NCBI GenBank assembly: GCA_026874595.1 | Contig: CM049321.1 | Coordinates: forward strand, 19,252,979-19,316,978 | Source: Sipunculus nudus | Taxonomy: Eukaryota > Annelida > Sipuncula > Golfingiida > Sipunculidae | Direction: 5' to 3' | DNA: 64,000 nt | Part shown: positions 13,404 to 26,664 of the stretch, piece by piece | Layout: each line of letters opens with the position of its first letter | How positions within the stretch are numbered: the first letter of the stretch is position 1 | The notes under the pieces: generated by a model | What the model saw: the letters and a program-made list of their open reading frames with translations, nothing else | What the model was told of the DNA's origin: nothing | Databases searched by the model: none | Translations under genes and position numbers: made by a program

Positions 13404-15016
13404 GTGGCTATACCTCTATCTAAACTCATTATATTGGCCTACCTGAGGATGTTTATCTCTAATCTCAGAGTCTGTGACAGTAAGAGATGCATGTTGCCTG
13501 ACTGGGCTCGGTTTCATCTGACTGTTTCGAAATTTGCAATGGGCCCTGACCGGGTTAAGGGGTCCAAATCAGGTTTCGAAATGGGGCTATTCTTCCATCT
13601 AAACTCATTTTGTTGGCCAGCCTGAGGGTGTTTATCTCTAATCTCAGAATCTGTGACAGTAAGAGATGTTTGTCGTCTGACTGAGATCGGTTCCAGCTGT
13701 CTACAAGCAAATTTTTACTGGACCTTCACCCGGTTGAAAAGCCCAAATCAGGGTTCAAAATGTGGCTATACCTCTTTCTTAACTCATTATATTGGCCTAC
13801 CTGAGGATGTTTATTTCTAATCTCAGAGTCTGTGACAGTTAGAGATGCATGTCGCCTGACTGGGAGAGGTTGCAGCTGTCTACAAGCAAATTTGCACTGG
13901 GCCCTGACCGGGTTAAGGGGCCCAAATCAGGGTTAGAAATGGGGTAAAACCTCTATCCTAACTCATTAAATTGGCCAAACCGAGGGTGTTTATCTCTAAT
14001 CTCAGAGTCTGTGACAGTTAGAGATAATTGTAACCTGGATGGGCTGGGCTCTAACTATCTGCAAGCAAAATTGCAATTTGCCCTGACCGGGTTCAGGGGC
14101 CAAAATCAGGGTACGAAATTTGTTTGTATACTCTATCTAAACTCATTTTGTTGGCCAACCTGAGGGTGTCTATCTCTAATCCCATAGTCTGTGACAGTTA
14201 GAGGTGTATGCCAACTGACTGGGCGGCGCTCTAACTGTGCTCAAGCAAATTTGCAATGGGCTCTGACCGGGCTGAAGGGTCCGAACCAGGGCTCAAAATG
14301 CGGCTATACCTCTATCTCAACTCATTATATTGGCCTTCCTGAGGATGTTTATTTGTAATCTCAGAGTCTGTGACAGTTAGAGATGCATGTCGCCTGACTG
14401 GGAGAGGTTCCAGCTGTTTACAAGCAAATTTGCTCTGGGCCCTGACCGGGTTGAAAAGCCCAAATCAGGGTTCAAAATGTGGCTATACCTCTATCTTAAC
14501 TCAATATATTGGCCTACCTGAGGATGTTTATCTCTAATCTCAGAGACTGTGACAGTTAGAGATGCATGTCGCCTGACTGGGAGAGGTTCCAGCTGTCTAC
14601 AAGCAAATTTGCACTGGGCCCTGACCGGGTTTAGGGGCCCAAATCAGGGTAAGAAATGGGGTAAAACCTCTATCTCAACTCATTAAATTGGCCAAACCGA
14701 GGGTGTTTATCTCTAATCTCAGAGTCTGTGACAGTTAGAGATAATTGTAACCTGGATGGGCTGGGCTCTAACTATCTGCAAGCAAAATTGCAATTTGCCC
14801 TGACCGGGTTCAGGGGCCAAAATCAGGGTACGAAATTTGTTTTTATACTCTATCTAAACTCATTTTGTTGGCCAACCTGAGGGTGTCTATCTCTAATCTC
14901 AGAGACTGTGACAGTTAGAGATGTATGTCGCCTGACTGGGAGAGATATCAGCTGTCTACAAGCAAATTTGCACTTGGCCCTGACCGGGTTGAAAAGCCCA
15001 AATCAGGGTTCAAAAT
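13404..15016 (+). repeat. Array A 9-mer higher-order unit
   Basis: A 1613-bp unit of nine monomers. Identical unit lengths separate the landmarks at 13404 and 15017, and in the second large block 23439, 25052 and 26665. The second block therefore carries one more tandem 9-mer than the first. Confidence 0.8.
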
Positions 15017-16863
15017 GTGGCTATACCTCTATCTAAACTCATTATATTGGCCTACCTGAGGATGTTTATCTCTAATCTCAGAGTCTGTGACAGTAAGAGA
15101 TGCATGTTGCCTGACTGGGCTCGGTTTCATCTGACTGTTTCGAAATTTGCAATGGGCCCTGACCGGGTTAAGGGGTCCAAATCAGGTTTCGAAATGGGGC
15201 TATTCTTCCATCTAAACTCATTTTGTTGGCCAGCCTGAGGGTGTTTATCTCTAATCTCAGAATCTGTGACAGTAAGAGATGTTTGTCGTCTGACTGAGAT
15301 CGGTTCCAGCTGTCTACAAGCAAATTTTTACTGGACCTTCACCCGGTTGAAAAGCCCAAATCAGGGTTCAAAATGTGGCTATACCTCTTTCTTAACTCAT
15401 TATATTGGCCTACCTGAGGATGTTTATTTCTAATCTCAGAGTCTGTGACAGTTAGAGATGCATGTCGCCTGACTGGGAGAGGTTGCAGCTGTCTACAAGC
15501 AAATTTGCACTGGGCCCTGACCGGGTTAAGGGGCCCAAATCAGGGTTAGAAATGGGGTAAAACCTCTATCCTAACTCATTAAATTGGCCAAACCGAGGGT
15601 GTTTATCTCTAATCTCAGAGTCTGTGACAGTTAGAGATAATTGTAACCTGGATGGGCTGGGCTCTAACTATCTGCAAGCAAAATTGCAATTTGCCCTGAC
15701 CGGGTTCAGGGGCCAAAATCAGGGTACGAAATTTGTTTTTATCCTCTATCTAAACTCATTTTGTTGGCCAACCTGAGGGTGTCTATCTCTAATCCCAGAG
15801 TCTGTGACAGTTAGAGATGTATGCCAACTTACTGGGCGGGGCTCTAACTGTGCTCAAGGAAATTTGCAATGGGCTCTGACCGGGCTGAAGGGTCCGAACC
15901 AGGGCTCAAAATGCGGCTATACCTCTATCTCAACTTATTATATTGGCCTTCCTGAGGATGTTTATTTCTAATCTCAGAGTCTGTGACAGTTAGAGATGCA
16001 TGTCGCCTGACTGGGAGAGGTTCCAGCTGTTTACAAGCAAATTTGCTCTGGGCCCTGACCGGGTTGAAAAGCCCAAATCAGGGTTCAAAATGTGGCTATA
16101 CCTCTATCTAAACTCATTATATTGGCCTACCTGAGGATGTTTATCTCTAATCTCAGAGTCTGTGACAGTTAGAGATGCATGTCGCCTGACTGGGAGAGAT
16201 TCCAGCTGTCTACAAGCAAATTTGCACTGGGCCCTGACCGGGTTTAGGGGCCCAAATAATGGTTAGAAATGGGGTAAAACCTCTATCTCAACTCATTAAA
16301 TTGGCCAAACCGAGGGTGTTTATCTCTAATCTCAGAGTCTGTGACAGTTAGAGATAATTGTTACCTGGATGGGCTGGGCTCTAACTATCTGCAAGCAAAA
16401 TTGCAATTTGCCCTGACCGGGTTCAGGGGCCAAAATCAGGGTACGAAATTTGTTTGTATACTCTATCTAAACTCATTTTGTTGGCCAACCTGAGGGTGTC
16501 TATCTCTAATCTCAGAGACTGTGACAGTTAGAGATGTATGTCGCCTGACTGGGAGAGATATCAGCTGTCTACAAGCAAATTTGCACTTGGCCCTGACCGG
16601 GTTTAGGGGCCCAAATCAGGGTTAGAAATGGGGTAATACCTCTATCCTAACTCATTAAATTGGCCAACCCGAGGGTGTCTATCTCCAATCTCAGAGTCTG
16701 TGACAGTTAGAGATGCATGTCGCCTGACTGGGAGAGATTCCAGATGTCTACAAGCAAATTTGCACTGGGCCCTGACCGGGTTTAGGGGCCCAAATCAGGG
16801 TTAGAAATGGGGTAAAACCTCCATCCTAACTCATTAAATTGGCCAAACCGAGGGTGTTTATCT

Positions 16864-19800
16864 CTAATCTCAGAGTCTGTGACAGTTAGAGATAATTGTA
16901 ACCTGGATGGGCTGGGCTCTAACTATCTGCAAGCAAAATTGCAATTTGCCCTGACCGGGTTCAGGGGCCAAAATCAGGGTACGAAATTTGTTTGTATACT
17001 CTATCTAAACTCATTTTGTTGGCCAACCTGAGGGTGTCTATCGCTAATCTCAGAGACTGTGACAGTTAGAGATGTATGTCGCCTGACTAGGAGAGACTTC
17101 AGCTGTCTACAAGCAAATTTGCACTGGGCCCTGACCGGGTTTAGGGGCCCAAATCAGGGTTAGAAATGGGGTAAAACCTCTATCCTAACTCATTAAATTG
17201 GCCAACCCGAGGGTGTCTATCTCCAATCTCAAAGTCTGTTACAGATAGAGAGTGATGTAACCTGGCTGGGCTGGGCTCTAACTATCTGCTATCAAAATTG
17301 CAATTTGCCCTGACCGGGTTCAGGGGCCATAATCAGGGTACGAAATGCGGCTATACCTCTATCTCAACTCATTATATTGGCCTGCCTGAGGATGTTTATC
17401 TCTAATCTCAGAGTCTGTGACAGTAAGAGATGCATGTTGCCTGACTGGGCTTGGTTTCATCTGACTGTTTGGAAATTTGCAATGGGCCCTGACCGGGTTA
17501 AGGGGTCCAAATCAGGTTTCGAAATGGGGCTATTCTTCCATCTTAACTCATTTTGTTGGCCAACCTGAGGGTGCTTATCTCTAATCTCAGAGTCTGTGAC
17601 AGTAAGAGATGTATGTCGTCTGACTGAGATCGGTTCCAGCTGTTTACAAGCAAATTTTTACTGGACCTTCACCCGGTTGAAAAGCCCAAATCAGGGTTCA
17701 AAATGTGGCTATACCTCTTTCTTAACTCATTATATTGGCCTTCCTGAGGATGTTTATCTCTAATCTCAGAGTCTGTGACAGTTTGAGATGCATGTCGCCT
17801 GACTGGGAGAGGTTCCAGCTGTCTACAAGCAAATTTGCTCTGGGCCCTGGCCGGGTTGAAAAGCCCAAATCAGGGTTCAAAATGTGGCTATACATCTATC
17901 TTAACTCATTATATTGGCCTACCTGAGGATGTTTATCTCTAATCTCAGAGACTGTGACAGTTAGAGATGCATGTCGCCTGACTGGGAGAGATTCCAGCTG
18001 TCTACAAGCAAATTTGCACTGGGCCCTGACCGGGTTTAGGGGCCCAAATCAGGGTTAGAAATGGGGTAAAACCTCTATCCTAACTCATTAAATTGGCCAA
18101 ACCGAGGGTGTAATCTCTAATCTCAGAGTCTGTGACAGTTAGAGATAATTGTAACCTGGATGGGCTGGGCTCTAACTATCTGCAAGCAAAATTGCAATTT
18201 GCCCTGACCGGGTTCAGGGGCCAAAATCAGGGTACGAAATTTGTTTTTATACCCTATCTAAACTCATTTTGTTGGCAAACCTGAGGAAGTCTATCTCTAA
18301 TCCCAGAGTCTGTGACAGTTAGAGATGTATGCCAACTGACTGGGCTCGGTTTCATCTGACTGTTTGGAAATTTGCAATGGGCCCTGACCGGGTTAAGGGG
18401 TCCAAATCAGGTTTCGAAATGGGGCTATACCTCTATCTTAACTCATTATATTGGCCTACCTGAGGATGTTTATCTCTAATCTCAGAGACTGTGACAGTTA
18501 GAGATGCATGTCGCCTGACTGGGAGAGGTTCCAGCTGTCTACAAGCAAATTTGCACTGGGCCCTGACCGGGTTTAGGGGCCCAAATCAGGGTAAGAAATG
18601 GGGTAAAACCTCTATCTCAACTCATTAAATTGGCCAAACCGAGGGTGTTTATCTCTAATCTCAGAGTCTGTGACAGTTAGAGATAATTGTAACCTGGATG
18701 GGCTGGGCTCTAACTATCTGCAAGCAAAATTGCAATTTGCCCTGACCGGGTTCAGGGGCCAAAATCAGGGTACGAAATTTGTTTTTATACTCTATCTAAA
18801 CTCATTTTGTTGGCCAACCTGAGGGTGTCTATCGCTAATCTCAGAGACTGTGACAGTTAGAGATGTATGTCGCCTGACTAGGAGAGACTTCAGCTGTCTA
18901 CAAGCAAATTTGCACTGGGCCCTGACCGGGTTTAGGGGCCCAAATCAGGGTTAGAAATGGGGTAAAACCTCTATCCTAACTCATTAAATTGGCCAACCCG
19001 AGGGTGTCTATCTCCAATCTCAGAGTCTGTTACAGATAGAGAGTGATGTAACCTGGCTGGGCTGGGCTCTAACTATCTGCTATCAAAATTGCAATTTGCC
19101 CTGACCGGGTTAAGGGGTCCAAATCAGGTTTCGAAATGGGGCTATTCTTCCATCTAAACTCATTTTGTTGGCCAACCTGAGGGTGCTTATCTCTAATCTC
19201 AGAGTCTGTGACAGTAAGAGATGTATGTCGTCTGACTGAGATCGGTTCCAGCTGTTTACAAGCAAATTTTTACTGGACCTTCACCCGGTTGAAAAGCCCA
19301 AATCAGGGTTCAAAATGTGGCTATACCTCTTTCTTAACTCATTATATTGGCCTTCCTGAGGATGTTTATCTCTAATCTCAGAGTCTGTGACAGTTAGAGA
19401 TGCATGTCGCCTGACTGGGAGAGGTTCCAGCTGTCTACAAGCAAATTTGCTCTGGGCCCTGGCCGGGTTGAAAAGCCCAAATCAGGGTTCAAAATGTGGC
19501 TATACATCTATCTTAACTCATTATATTGGCCTACCTAAGGATGTTTATCTCTAATCTCAGAGACTGTGACAGTTAGAGATGCATGTCGCCTGACTGAGAG
19601 AGATTCCAGCTGTCTACAAGCAAATTTGCACTGGGCCCTGACCGGGTTTAGGGGCCCAAATCAGGGTTAGAAATGAGGTAAAACCTCTATCCTAACTCAT
19701 TAAATTGGCCAAACCGAGGGTGTAATCTCTAATCTCAGAGTCTGTGACAGTTAGAGATAATTGTAACCTGGATGGGCTGGGCTCTAACTATCTGCAAGCA

Positions 19801-22800
19801 AAATTGCAATTTGCCCTGACCGGGTTCAGGGGCCAAAATCAGGGTACGAAATTAGTTTTTATACCCTATCTAAACTCATTTTGTTGGCCAACCTGAGGAA
19901 GTCTATCTCTAATCCCAGAGTCTGTGACAGTTAGAGATGTATGCCAACTGACTGGGCTCGGTTTCATCTGACTGTTTGGAAATTTGCAATGGGCCCTGAC
20001 CGGGTTAAGGGGTCCAAATCAGGTTTCGAAATGGGGCTATACCTCTATCTTAACTCATTATATTGGCCTACCTGAGGATGTTTATCTCTAATCTCAGAGA
20101 CTGTGACAGTTAGAGATGCATGTCGCCTGACTGGGAGAGGTTCCAGCTGTCTACAAGCAAATTTGCACTGGGCCCTGACCGGGTTTAGGGGCCCAAATCA
20201 GGGTAAGAAATGGGGTAAAACCTCTATCTCAACTCATTAAATTGGCCAAACCGAGGGTGTTTATCTCTAATCTCAGAGTCTGTGACAGTTAGAGATAATT
20301 GTAACCTGGATGGGCTGGGCTCTAACTATCTGCAAGCAAAATTGCAATTTGCCCTGACCGGGTTCAGGGGCCAAAATCAGGGTACGAAATTTGTTTTTAT
20401 ACTCTATCTAAACTCATTTTGTTGGCCAACCTGAGGGTGTCTATCTCTAATCTCAGAGACTGTGACAGTTAGAGATGTATGTCGCCTGACTGGGAGAGAT
20501 ATCAGCTGTCTACAAGCAAATTTGCACTTGGCCCTGACCGGGTTGAAAAGCCCAAATCAGGGTTCAAAATGTGGCTATACCTCTATCTAAACTCATTATA
20601 TTGGCCTACCTGAGGATGTTTATCTCTAATCTCAGAGTCTGTGACAGTAAGAGATGCATGTTGCCTGACTGGGCTCGGTTTCATCTGACTGTTTCGAAAT
20701 TTGCAATGGGCCCTGACCGGGTTAAGGGGTCCAAATCAGGTTTCGAAATGGGGCTATTCTTCCATCTAAACTCATTTTGTTGGCCAGCCTGAGGGTGTTT
20801 ATCTCTAATCTCAGAATCTGTGACAGTAAGAGATGTTTGTCGTCTGACTGAGATCGGTTCCAGCTGTCTACAAGCAAATTTTTACTGGACCTTCACCCGG
20901 TTGAAAAGCCCAAATCAGGGTTCAAAATGTGGCTATACCTCTTTCTTAACTCATTATATTGGCCTACCTGAGGATGTTTATTTCTAATCTCAGAGTCTGT
21001 GACAGTTAGAGATGCATGTCGCCTGACTGGGAGAGGTTGCAGCTGTCTACAAGCAAATTTGCACTGGGCCCTGACCGGGTTAAGGGGCCCAAATCAGGGT
21101 TAGAAATGGGGTAAAACCTCTATCCTAACTCATTAAATTGGCCAAACCGAGGGTGTTTATCTCTAATCTCAGAGTCTGTGACAGTTAGAGATAATTGTAA
21201 CCTGGATGGGCTGGGCTCTAACTATCTGCAAGCAAAATTGCAATTTGCCCTGACCGGGTTCAGGGGCCAAAATCAGGGTACGAAATTTGTTTTTATCCTC
21301 TATCTAAACTCATTTTGTTGGCCAACCTGAGGGTGTCTATCTCTAATCCCAGAGTCTGTGACAGTTAGAGATGTATGCCAACTTACTGGGCGGGGCTCTA
21401 ACTGTGCTCAAGGAAATTTGCAATGGGCTCTGACCGGGCTGAAGGGTCCGAACCAGGGCTCAAAATGCGGCTATACCTCTATCTCAACTTATTATATTGG
21501 CCTTCCTGAGGATGTTTATTTCTAATCTCAGAGTCTGTGACAGTTAGAGATGCATGTCGCCTGACTGGGAGAGGTTCCAGCTGTTTACAAGCAAATTTGC
21601 TCTGGGCCCTGACCGGGTTGAAAAGCCCAAATCAGGGTTCAAAATGTGGCTATACCTCTATCTAAACTCATTATATTGGCCTACCTGAGGATGTTTATCT
21701 CTAATCTCAGAGTCTGTGACAGTTAGAGATGCATGTCGCCTGACTGGGAGAGATTCCAGCTGTCTACAAGCAAATTTGCACTGGGCCCTGACCGGGTTTA
21801 GGGGCCCAAATAATGGTTAGAAATGGGGTAAAACCTCTATCTCAACTCATTAAATTGGCCAAACCGAGGGTGTTTATCTCTAATCTCAGAGTCTGTGACA
21901 GTTAGAGATAATTGTTACCTGGATGGGCTGGGCTCTAACTATCTGCAAGCAAAATTGCAATTTGCCTTGACCGGGTTCAGGGGCCAAAATCAGGGTACGA
22001 AATTTGTTTGTATACTCTATCTAAACTCATTTTGTTGGCCAACCTGAGGGTGTCTATCTCTAATCTCAGAGACTGTGACAGTTAGAGATGTATGTCGCCT
22101 GACTGGGAGAGATATCAGCTGTCTACAAGCAAATTTGCACTTGGCCCTGACCGGGTTTAGGGGCCCAAATCAGGGTTAGAAATGGGGTAATACCTCTATC
22201 CTAACTCATTAAATTGGCCAACCCGAGGGTGTCTATCTCCAATCTCAGAGTCTGTGACAGTTAGAGATGCATGTCGCCTGACTGGGAGAGATTCCAGATG
22301 TCTACAAGCAAATTTGCACTGGGCCCTGACCGGGTTTAGGGGCCCAAATCAGGGTTAGAAATGGGGTAAAACCTCCATCCTAACTCATTAAATTGGCCAA
22401 ACCGAGGGTGTTTATCTCTAATCTCAGAGTCTGTGACAGTTAGAGATAATTGTAACCTGGATGGGCTGGGCTCTAACTATCTGCAAGCAAAATTGCAATT
22501 TGCCCTGACCGGGTTCAGGGGCCAAAATCAGGGTACGAAATTTGTTTGTATACTCTATCTAAACTCATTTTGTTGGCCAACCTGAGGGTGTCTATCTCTA
22601 ATCCCATAGTCTGTGACAGTTAGAGGTGTATGCCAACTGACTGGGCGGCGCTCTAACTGTGCTCAAGCAAATTTGCAATGGGCTCTGACCGGGCTGAAGG
22701 GTCCGAACCAGGGCTCAAAATGCGGCTATACCTCTATCTCAACTCATTATATTGGCCTTCCTGAGGATGTTTATTTGTAATCTCAGAGTCTGTGACAGTT

Positions 22801-25764
22801 AGAGATGCATGTCGCCTGACTGGGAGAGGTTCCAGCTGTTTACAAGCAAATTTGCTCTGGGCCCTGACCGGGTTGAAAAGCCCAAATCAGGGTTCAAAAT
22901 GTGGCTATACCTCTATCTTAACTCAATATATTGGCCTACCTGAGGATGTTTATCTCTAATCTCAGAGACTGTGACAGTTAGAGATGCATGTCGCCTGACT
23001 GGGAGAGGTTCCAGCTGTCTACAAGCAAATTTGCACTGGGCCCTGACCGGGTTTAGGGGCCCAAATCAGGGTAAGAAATGGGGTAAAACCTCTATCTCAA
23101 CTCATTAAATTGGCCAAACCGAGGGTGTTTATCTCTAATCTCAGAGTCTGTGACAGTTAGAGATAATTGTAACCTGGATGGGCTGGGCTCTAACTATCTG
23201 CAAGCAAAATTGCAATTTGCCCTGACCGGGTTCAGGGGCCAAAATCAGGGTACGAAATTTGTTTTTATACTCTATCTAAACTCATTTTGTTGGCCAACCT
23301 GAGGGTGTCTATCTCTAATCTCAGAGACTGTGACAGTTAGAGATGTATGTCGCCTGACTGGGAGAGATATCAGCTGTCTACAAGCAAATTTGCACTTGGC
23401 CCTGACCGGGTTGAAAAGCCCAAATCAGGGTTCAAAATGTGGCTATACCTCTATCTAAACTCATTATATTGGCCTACCTGAGGATGTTTATCTCTAATCT
23501 CAGAGTCTGTGACAGTAAGAGATGCATGTTGCCTGACTGGGCTCGGTTTCATCTGACTGTTTCGAAATTTGCAATGGGCCCTGACCGGGTTAAGGGGTCC
23601 AAATCAGGTTTCGAAATGGGGCTATTCTTCCATCTAAACTCATTTTGTTGGCCAGCCTGAGGGTGTTTATCTCTAATCTCAGAATCTGTGACAGTAAGAG
23701 ATGTTTGTCGTCTGACTGAGATCGGTTCCAGCTGTCTACAAGCAAATTTTTACTGGACCTTCACCCGGTTGAAAAGCCCAAATCAGGGTTCAAAATGTGG
23801 CTATACCTCTTTCTTAACTCATTATATTGGCCTACCTGAGGATGTTTATTTCAAATCTCAGAGTCTGTGACAGTTAGAGATGCATGTCGCCTGACTGGGA
23901 GAGGTTGCAGCTGTCTACAAGCAAATTTGCACTGGGCCCTGACCGGGTTAAGGGGCCCAAATCAGGGTTAGAAATGGGGTAAAACCTCTATCCTAACTCA
24001 TTAAATTGGCCAAACCGAGGGTGTTTATCTCTAATCTCAGAGTCTGTGACAGTTAGAGATAATTGTAACCTGGATGGGCTGGGCTCTAACTATCTGCAAG
24101 CAAAATTGCAATTTGCCCTGACCGGGTTCAGGGGCCAAAATCAGGGTACGAAATTTGTTTGTATACTCTATCTAAACTCATTTTGTTGGCCAACCTGAGG
24201 GTGTCTATCTCTAATCCCATAGTCTGTGACAGTTAGAGGTGTATGCCAACTGACTGGGCGGCGCTCTAACTGTGCTCAAGCAAATTTGCAATGGGCTCTG
24301 ACCGGGCTGAAGGGTCCGAACCAGGGCTCAAAATGCGGCTATACCTCTATCTCAACTCATTATATTGGCCTTCCTGAGGATGTTTATTTGTAATCTCAGA
24401 GTCTGTGACAGTTAGAGATGCATGTCGCCTGACTGGGAGAGGTTCCAGCTGTTTACAAGCAAATTTGCTCTGGGCCCTGACCGGGTTGAAAAGCCCAAAT
24501 CAGGGTTCAAAATGTGGCTATACCTCTATCTTAACTCAATATATTGGCCTACCTGAGGATGTTTATCTCTAATCTCAGAGACTGTGACAGTTAGAGATGC
24601 ATGTCGCCTGACTGGGAGAGGTTCCAGCTGTCTACAAGCAAATTTGCACTGGGCCCTGACCGGGTTTAGGGGCCCAAATCAGGGTAAGAAATGGGGTAAA
24701 ACCTCTATCTCAACTCATTAAATTGGCCAAACCGAGGGTGTTTATCTCTAATCTCAGAGTCTGTGACAGTTAGGGATAATTGTAACCTGGATGGGCTGGG
24801 CTCTAACTATCTGCAAGCAAAATTGCAATTTGCCCTGACCGGGTTCAGGGGCCAAAATCAGGGTACGAAATTTGTTTTTATACTCTATCTAAACTCATTT
24901 TGTTGGCCAACCTGAGGGTGTCTATCTCTAATCTCAGAGACTGTGACAGTTAGAGATGTATGTCGCCTGACTGGGAGAGATATCAGCTGTCTACAAGCAA
25001 ATTTGCACTTGGCCCTGACCGGGTTGAAAAGCCCAAATCAGGGTTCAAAATGTGGCTATACCTCTATCTAAACTCATTATATTGGCCTACCTGAGGATGT
25101 TTATCTCTAATCTCAGAGTCTGTGACAGTAAGAGATGCATGTTGCCTGACTGGGCTCGGTTTCATCTGACTGTTTCGAAATTTGCAATGGGCCCTGACCG
25201 GGTTAAGGGGTCCAAATCAGGTTTCGAAATGGGGCTATTCTTCCATCTAAACTCATTTTGTTGGCCAGCCTGAGGGTGTTTATCTCTAATCTCAGAATCT
25301 GTGACAGTAAGAGATGTTTGTCGTCTGACTGAGATCGGTTCCAGCTGTCTACAAGCAAATTTTTACTGGACCTTCACCCGGTTGAAAAGCCCAAATCAGG
25401 GTTCAAAATGTGGCTATACCTCTTTCTTAACTCATTATATTGGCCTACCTGAGGATGTTTATTTCTAATCTCAGAGTCTGTGACAGTTAGAGATGCATGT
25501 CGCCTGACTGGGAGAGGTTGCAGCTGTCTACAAGCAAATTTGCACTGGGCCCTGACCGGGTTAAGGGGCCCAAATCAGGGTTAGAAATGGGGTAAAACCT
25601 CTATCCTAACTCATTAAATTGGCCAAACCGAGGGTGTTTATCTCTAATCTCAGAGTCTGTGACAGTTAGAGATAATTGTAACCTGGATGGGCTGGGCTCT
25701 AACTATCTGCAAGCAATATTGCAATTTGCCCTGACCGGGTTCAGGGGCCAAAATCAGGGTACGA
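16864..25764 (+). repeat. Array A large duplicate block, copy 2 (offset 10,034)
   Basis: The partner of 6830-15730. Scattered private changes in this copy, for example the C-to-T change in TTTGCCTTGACC near 21961, show that the sequence was not simply repeated verbatim. After about 25764 the copy diverges because an extra 9-mer unit is present. Confidence 0.85.
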
Positions 25765-26664
25765 AATTTGTTTGTATACTCTATCTAAACTCATTTTGTT
25801 GGCCAACCTGAGGGTGTCTATCTCTAATCCCATAGTCTGTGACAGTTAGAGGTGTATGCCAACTGACTGGGCGGCGCTCTAACTGTGCTCAAGCAAATTT
25901 GCAATGGGCTCTGACCGGGCTGAAGGGTCCGAACCAGGGCTCAAAATGCGGCTATACCTCTATCTCAACTCATTATATTGGCCTTCCTGAGGATGTTTAT
26001 TTGTAATCTCAGAGTCTGTGACAGTTAGAGATGCATGTCGCCTGACTGGGAGAGGTTCCAGCTGTTTACAAGCAAATTTGCTCTGGGCCCTGACCGGGTT
26101 GAAAAGCCCAAATCAGGGTTCAAAATGTGGCTATACCTCTATCTTAACTCAATATATTGGCCTACCTGAGGATGTTTATCTCTAATCTCAGAGACTGTGA
26201 CAGTTAGAGATGCATGTCGCCTGACTGGGAGAGGTTCCAGCTGTCTACAAGCAAATTTGCACTGGGCCCTGACCGGGTTTAGGGGCCCAAATCAGGGTAA
26301 GAAATGGGGTAAAACCTCTATCTCAACTCATTAAATTGGCCAAACCGAGGGTGTTTATCTCTAATCTCAGAGTCTGTGACAGTTAGAGATAATTGTAACC
26401 TGGATGGGCTGGGCTCTAACTATCTGCAAGCAAAATTGCAATTTGCCCTGACCGGGTTCAGGGGCCAAAATCAGGGTACGAAATTTGTTTTTATACTCTA
26501 TCTAAACTCATTTTGTTGGCCAACCTGAGGGTGTCTATCTCTAATCTCAGAGACTGTGACAGTTAGAGATGTATGTCGCCTGACTGGGAGAGATATCAGC
26601 TGTCTACAAGCAAATTTGCACTTGGCCCTGACCGGGTTGAAAAGCCCAAATCAGGGTTCAAAAT
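23439..26664 (+). repeat. Tandem pair of 9-mer higher-order units
   Basis: Two consecutive 1613-bp units (23439-25051 and 25052-26664), followed by the start of a further copy at 26665. The units look almost identical; isolated differences such as GTTAGGGATAAT near 24772 and AGCAATATTGC near 25714 are private to single copies. This is the clearest place to see recent local amplification. Confidence 0.85.

Larger units (their letters stand above)
6830..15730 (+). repeat. Array A large duplicate block, copy 1 (offset 10,034)
   Basis: About 8.9 kb of array that reappears at 16864-25764 with an offset of 10,034 bp (56 monomers). Paired landmarks include 7343/17377, 7701/17735, 8071/18105 and 10537/20571. 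The left edge lies after the copy-specific differences at 6757 and 6826. The right edge lies near 15731, where TTTTTATCCTC in copy 1 faces TTTGTATACTC in copy 2. By eye, very few substitutions separate the copies, so the duplication is recent. It overlaps the 23,292-offset block, showing successive rounds of amplification. Confidence 0.85.

Noticed and set aside
24760-24790. TTAGGG as telomeric repeat
   Set aside because: A single occurrence produced by a point change in one monomer, with no tandem TTAGGG run.
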